Shown here piece after piece: positions 62,173-64,000 of a stretch of 64,000 nucleotides of DNA (positions are counted from its first letter, which is position 1; every line of letters begins with the position of its first letter). The DNA is from Mesorhizobium sp. (GTDB taxonomy: Bacteria; Pseudomonadota; Alphaproteobacteria; Rhizobiales; Rhizobiaceae): the NCBI RefSeq assembly GCF_017306545.1, contig NZ_JAFKID010000016.1, positions 1-64,000 on the forward strand, in the 5' to 3' direction. The translations under genes were made by a program, and so were the position numbers. The notes under the pieces were generated by a model. The model was not told where the DNA came from. It ran no database searches and saw only the letters and a list, made by a program, of their open reading frames with translations.

Positions 62173-63132
62173 CTACGCTCGTATCTCCTGCCGCTGGAAC
62201 GACACGTAGGCGATGGTGAACAGCACGATCAGGGCCGCGATCATGCCGGCGATCTGCGGCCAGACGAGGCCGAGACTGGCCGACAGCGGCAGCGGCGCGC
62301 CCATCAGCGCCCCGCTCAGTTGCGAGGGAAAGAGCAGGCCGAGCGAGCGGGTGGCAGGGTTGAGCAGGGCAAGCGTCGCCTCGCCATAGAGCACGTTCGG
62401 CGAAATGCGCGACAGGCCCTGCTGCACGGCGATCTGGTGCACGGCCGTCATTGGATCGAGGAGGTCGACGGGGGCGATGGCGCCGGCGACAAGCGGCGCC
62501 AGCATCGGCCAGAACACGGTGAAGACCAGCCACAGCGTCAGCGCGCAGAGCGCCGAGGTGGCGGGCGACTTCACCAGCGTCGAGAAAGCCATCGCCACCG
62601 CCAGCCATACGCCGGCGTAGACGAAGGAGGCGAACAGGAAAGCGAGTTCGCGCGCAATCTCCTCGCCGCTCGGCGGCAGGCCGAGCAGGACGATGCCGAG
62701 GCCCGTCACCAGAAGCCATAGCGTGAGCAGGCAGATGGCGATGACGATCAGGCCGCCGAGGAATTTTCCGGTCAGCAGCGCGTCGCGGTAGATCGGCTGC
62801 GACAGCACCCGCGACAGTGTGCGGCGGCTGTACTCGCCGTTGATGGCGTCGAAGCCCAGCGCGATCGCCACCAGCGGGATGAGGAATCCGAGGAAGGAGA
62901 CGAAGGAGGGCAAGGGCTCCTGCGCGGTGGTGAACAGGCGCAGGAACAGGAACTGGTCCTCGCCGATGGTCGCCTTGATCTGGCCGATCGCCGCATAGAC
63001 CGAGCCGATGGCGGTGAGCAGAACCAGAAGCATGACCAGATGGATGCGGGCCGAGTTCATGTGGTCGGCCGCTTCCTTCAGCGCCACCGTGGACAGGCCC
63101 GAAAAGGGAGAGCCCTCACGCCGCCCGGTCAT
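62173..63132 (-). CDS. ABC-2 type transporter permease
   Basis: 319 residues from the ATG at 63132. Six membrane helices: after a cytosolic N-terminus ([14 protein letters not shown]) come helices near residues 25-45, 75-100, 130-155, 165-185, 195-215 and 290-312. [19 protein letters not shown] is the typical coupling region of NosY/ABC-2 permeases. It overlaps the end of the ATPase gene by 17 bases and forms an exporter with it. Substrate unknown; NosFY-type copper maturation is one family role, but no nos genes are seen. Confidence 0.88.
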   Translation of the reverse strand: MTGRREGSPFSGLSTVALKEAADHMNSARIHLVMLLVLLTAIGSVYAAIGQIKATIGEDQFLFLRLFTTAQEPLPSFVSFLGFLIPLVAIALGFDAINGEYSRRTLSRVLSQPIYRDALLTGKFLGGLIVIAICLLTLWLLVTGLGIVLLGLPPSGEEIARELAFLFASFVYAGVWLAVAMAFSTLVKSPATSALCALTLWLVFTVFWPMLAPLVAGAIAPVDLLDPMTAVHQIAVQQGLSRISPNVLYGEATLALLNPATRSLGLLFPSQLSGALMGAPLPLSASLGLVWPQIAGMIAALIVLFTIAYVSFQRQEIRA

Positions 63133-64000
63133 GGTCTTCTCCTTCGAAGAAACGGACATAGACTTCGTCCAGGCTGGACTGGCGGATGGTCATCTCGGAG
63201 AGTGCCCCGCTGGCATTGACGACCCGGCGGGCGATGTCGGCGCGCACGTCGGCGTCGGCATCGACGCGCCAGCGGCCGCCTTTCAAGGGCGTGACGGCCG
63301 AGACATGCGGCGCGCCGGCCAGCACGGCCGGCAGATCGACACCGGAAGCCTCGACCTCGACCACATGCGTGCCGCCGAGCACATCGGCGGTGAGATCCGC
63401 CACCTTGCCGATCAGGCCGATGCGGCCGCGGCGGAACAAAGCGACGCGGTCGCACAGCGACTGCATCATCGACAGAAGATGCGAGGACAGAACGATGGTG
63501 ACGCCGTCGGCGGCCAACTCGCGGATCAGGTCCAGCAATTCCTGCGTCGATTGCGGGTCCAGGCCCGACGTCGGCTCGTCGAGGATGGCGATCTCCGAGC
63601 CCTTGACCAGCACTTCGGCAAGCCCGAGCCGCTGGCGCATGCCGCGCGAATAGGTCGACACGCGCCTGTCGCGCACGTCGGAAAGCCGCACACGCTCCAG
63701 CGCCTCGGCGATGCGCTTTCCGGCTTCGGGCGAGGCGAGGCCGGCAAGACGGGCCGTGTAGGCGAGGTTCTCGACGGCGCTCAGATGGTCGTAGAAGCCG
63801 ATCTGGTCGGGCAGGTAGCCGACGCGGCGCTTGACCGACAGCGGCTTGCGCAGCGGGTCCAGGCCCAGCACGCGGATTTCGCCGGCGCTCGGCTCGGTCA
63901 GGCCGAGCAGCAAAAGGATGGTGGTGGTCTTGCCCGAGCCGTTCGGCCCGAGCAGGCCGAACACCTCGCCCTTGCCGATGGCAAGGTCGATGCCGTCGAC
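63116..64000 (-). CDS. ABC transporter ATP-binding protein (5' end outside window)
   Basis: 295 codons visible; the frame stays open to the right edge, where it reads [21 protein letters not shown], so the start is beyond base 64000. Walker [11 protein letters not shown], signature [16 protein letters not shown], Walker [16 protein letters not shown]-loop VLSSHLLS. The last ~80 residues form the C-terminal domain typical of ABC-2 exporters (NosF/CcmA class). It is coupled to the permease by a 17-base overlap. Confidence 0.93.
   Translation of the reverse strand, partial: VDGIDLAIGKGEVFGLLGPNGSGKTTTILLLLGLTEPSAGEIRVLGLDPLRKPLSVKRRVGYLPDQIGFYDHLSAVENLAYTARLAGLASPEAGKRIAEALERVRLSDVRDRRVSTYSRGMRQRLGLAEVLVKGSEIAILDEPTSGLDPQSTQELLDLIRELAADGVTIVLSSHLLSMMQSLCDRVALFRRGRIGLIGKVADLTADVLGGTHVVEVEASGVDLPAVLAGAPHVSAVTPLKGGRWRVDADADVRADIARRVVNASGALSEMTIRQSSLDEVYVRFFEGEDHDRAA

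Overview
The window is GC-rich chromosomal DNA of an alphaproteobacterium, almost certainly Hyphomicrobiales (Rhizobiales) and closest in style to Mesorhizobium or other Phyllobacteriaceae. The evidence is a sciP - fliJ-like - ctrA - chpT - eipA cell-cycle block, a fused trpE(G) preceded by a WWW leader peptide, minCDE, a moc-type (rhizopine) locus, and short dispersed palindromes of the rhizobial kind. No phage, IS element or CRISPR array was seen.

Layout. 1-6.1 kb: the 3' part of a giant VCBS/RTX secreted protein. 6.2-9.1 kb: a small secreted protein, a lipoprotein of the periplasmic-binding fold, and a DmpA-type peptidase. 9.1-9.7 kb: a scar made of the 5' end of a glycosyltransferase gene and the 3' end of an otsB-like gene. 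9.7-15.8 kb: an ABC-F ATPase, a two-gene molybdenum hydroxylase, and an RNB ribonuclease. 16-17.9 kb: minCDE behind a perfect CtrA box. 18-20 kb: two small unknown proteins and a 2-hydroxyacid dehydrogenase.

20-33.5 kb is the most interesting accessory region. Two LacI-family regulators flank a catabolic locus. It holds a Gfo/Idh/MocA dehydrogenase, a MocC/IolE-like TIM barrel, a ribose-type ABC importer, a DUF4432 mutarotase-like protein, two paralogous MocD-like membrane di-iron oxygenases, a MocE Rieske ferredoxin, a MocF-like reductase, and a PanB-fold protein that has lost key PanB residues. I read it as an expanded rhizopine or O-methyl-inositol demethylation pathway in which the PanB-like protein may deal with the released one-carbon unit. 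That role is inference.

33.6-41 kb: tRNA-Met, another Gfo/Idh/MocA enzyme, mnmA, then the cell-cycle island sciP, fliJ-like, ctrA, an orphan receiver, chpT and eipA. As sequenced, ctrA lacks the C-terminal wing of its DNA-binding domain and its frame runs through the gene's own terminator hairpin. That is either a real and startling change or a small deletion or assembly artefact. Five GANTC sites cluster in the ctrA promoter.

41-64 kb: mostly housekeeping genes. These are a membrane coiled-coil protein, a SpoU methyltransferase, an ArsR regulator, a HugZ/CaiB/SDR operon, a GNAT, a glutathionyl-hydroquinone reductase, a Nudix hydrolase, a phosphoesterase, an alpha/beta hydrolase, a TPR regulator, leuA, a MATE pump, an AbrB-family transporter, an ABM monooxygenase, a CDF transporter, trpL-trpE(G), and an ABC-2 transporter whose ATPase gene runs off the right edge. 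Two dispersed palindrome families occur twice each; one pair shows compensatory base changes that support a conserved hairpin.
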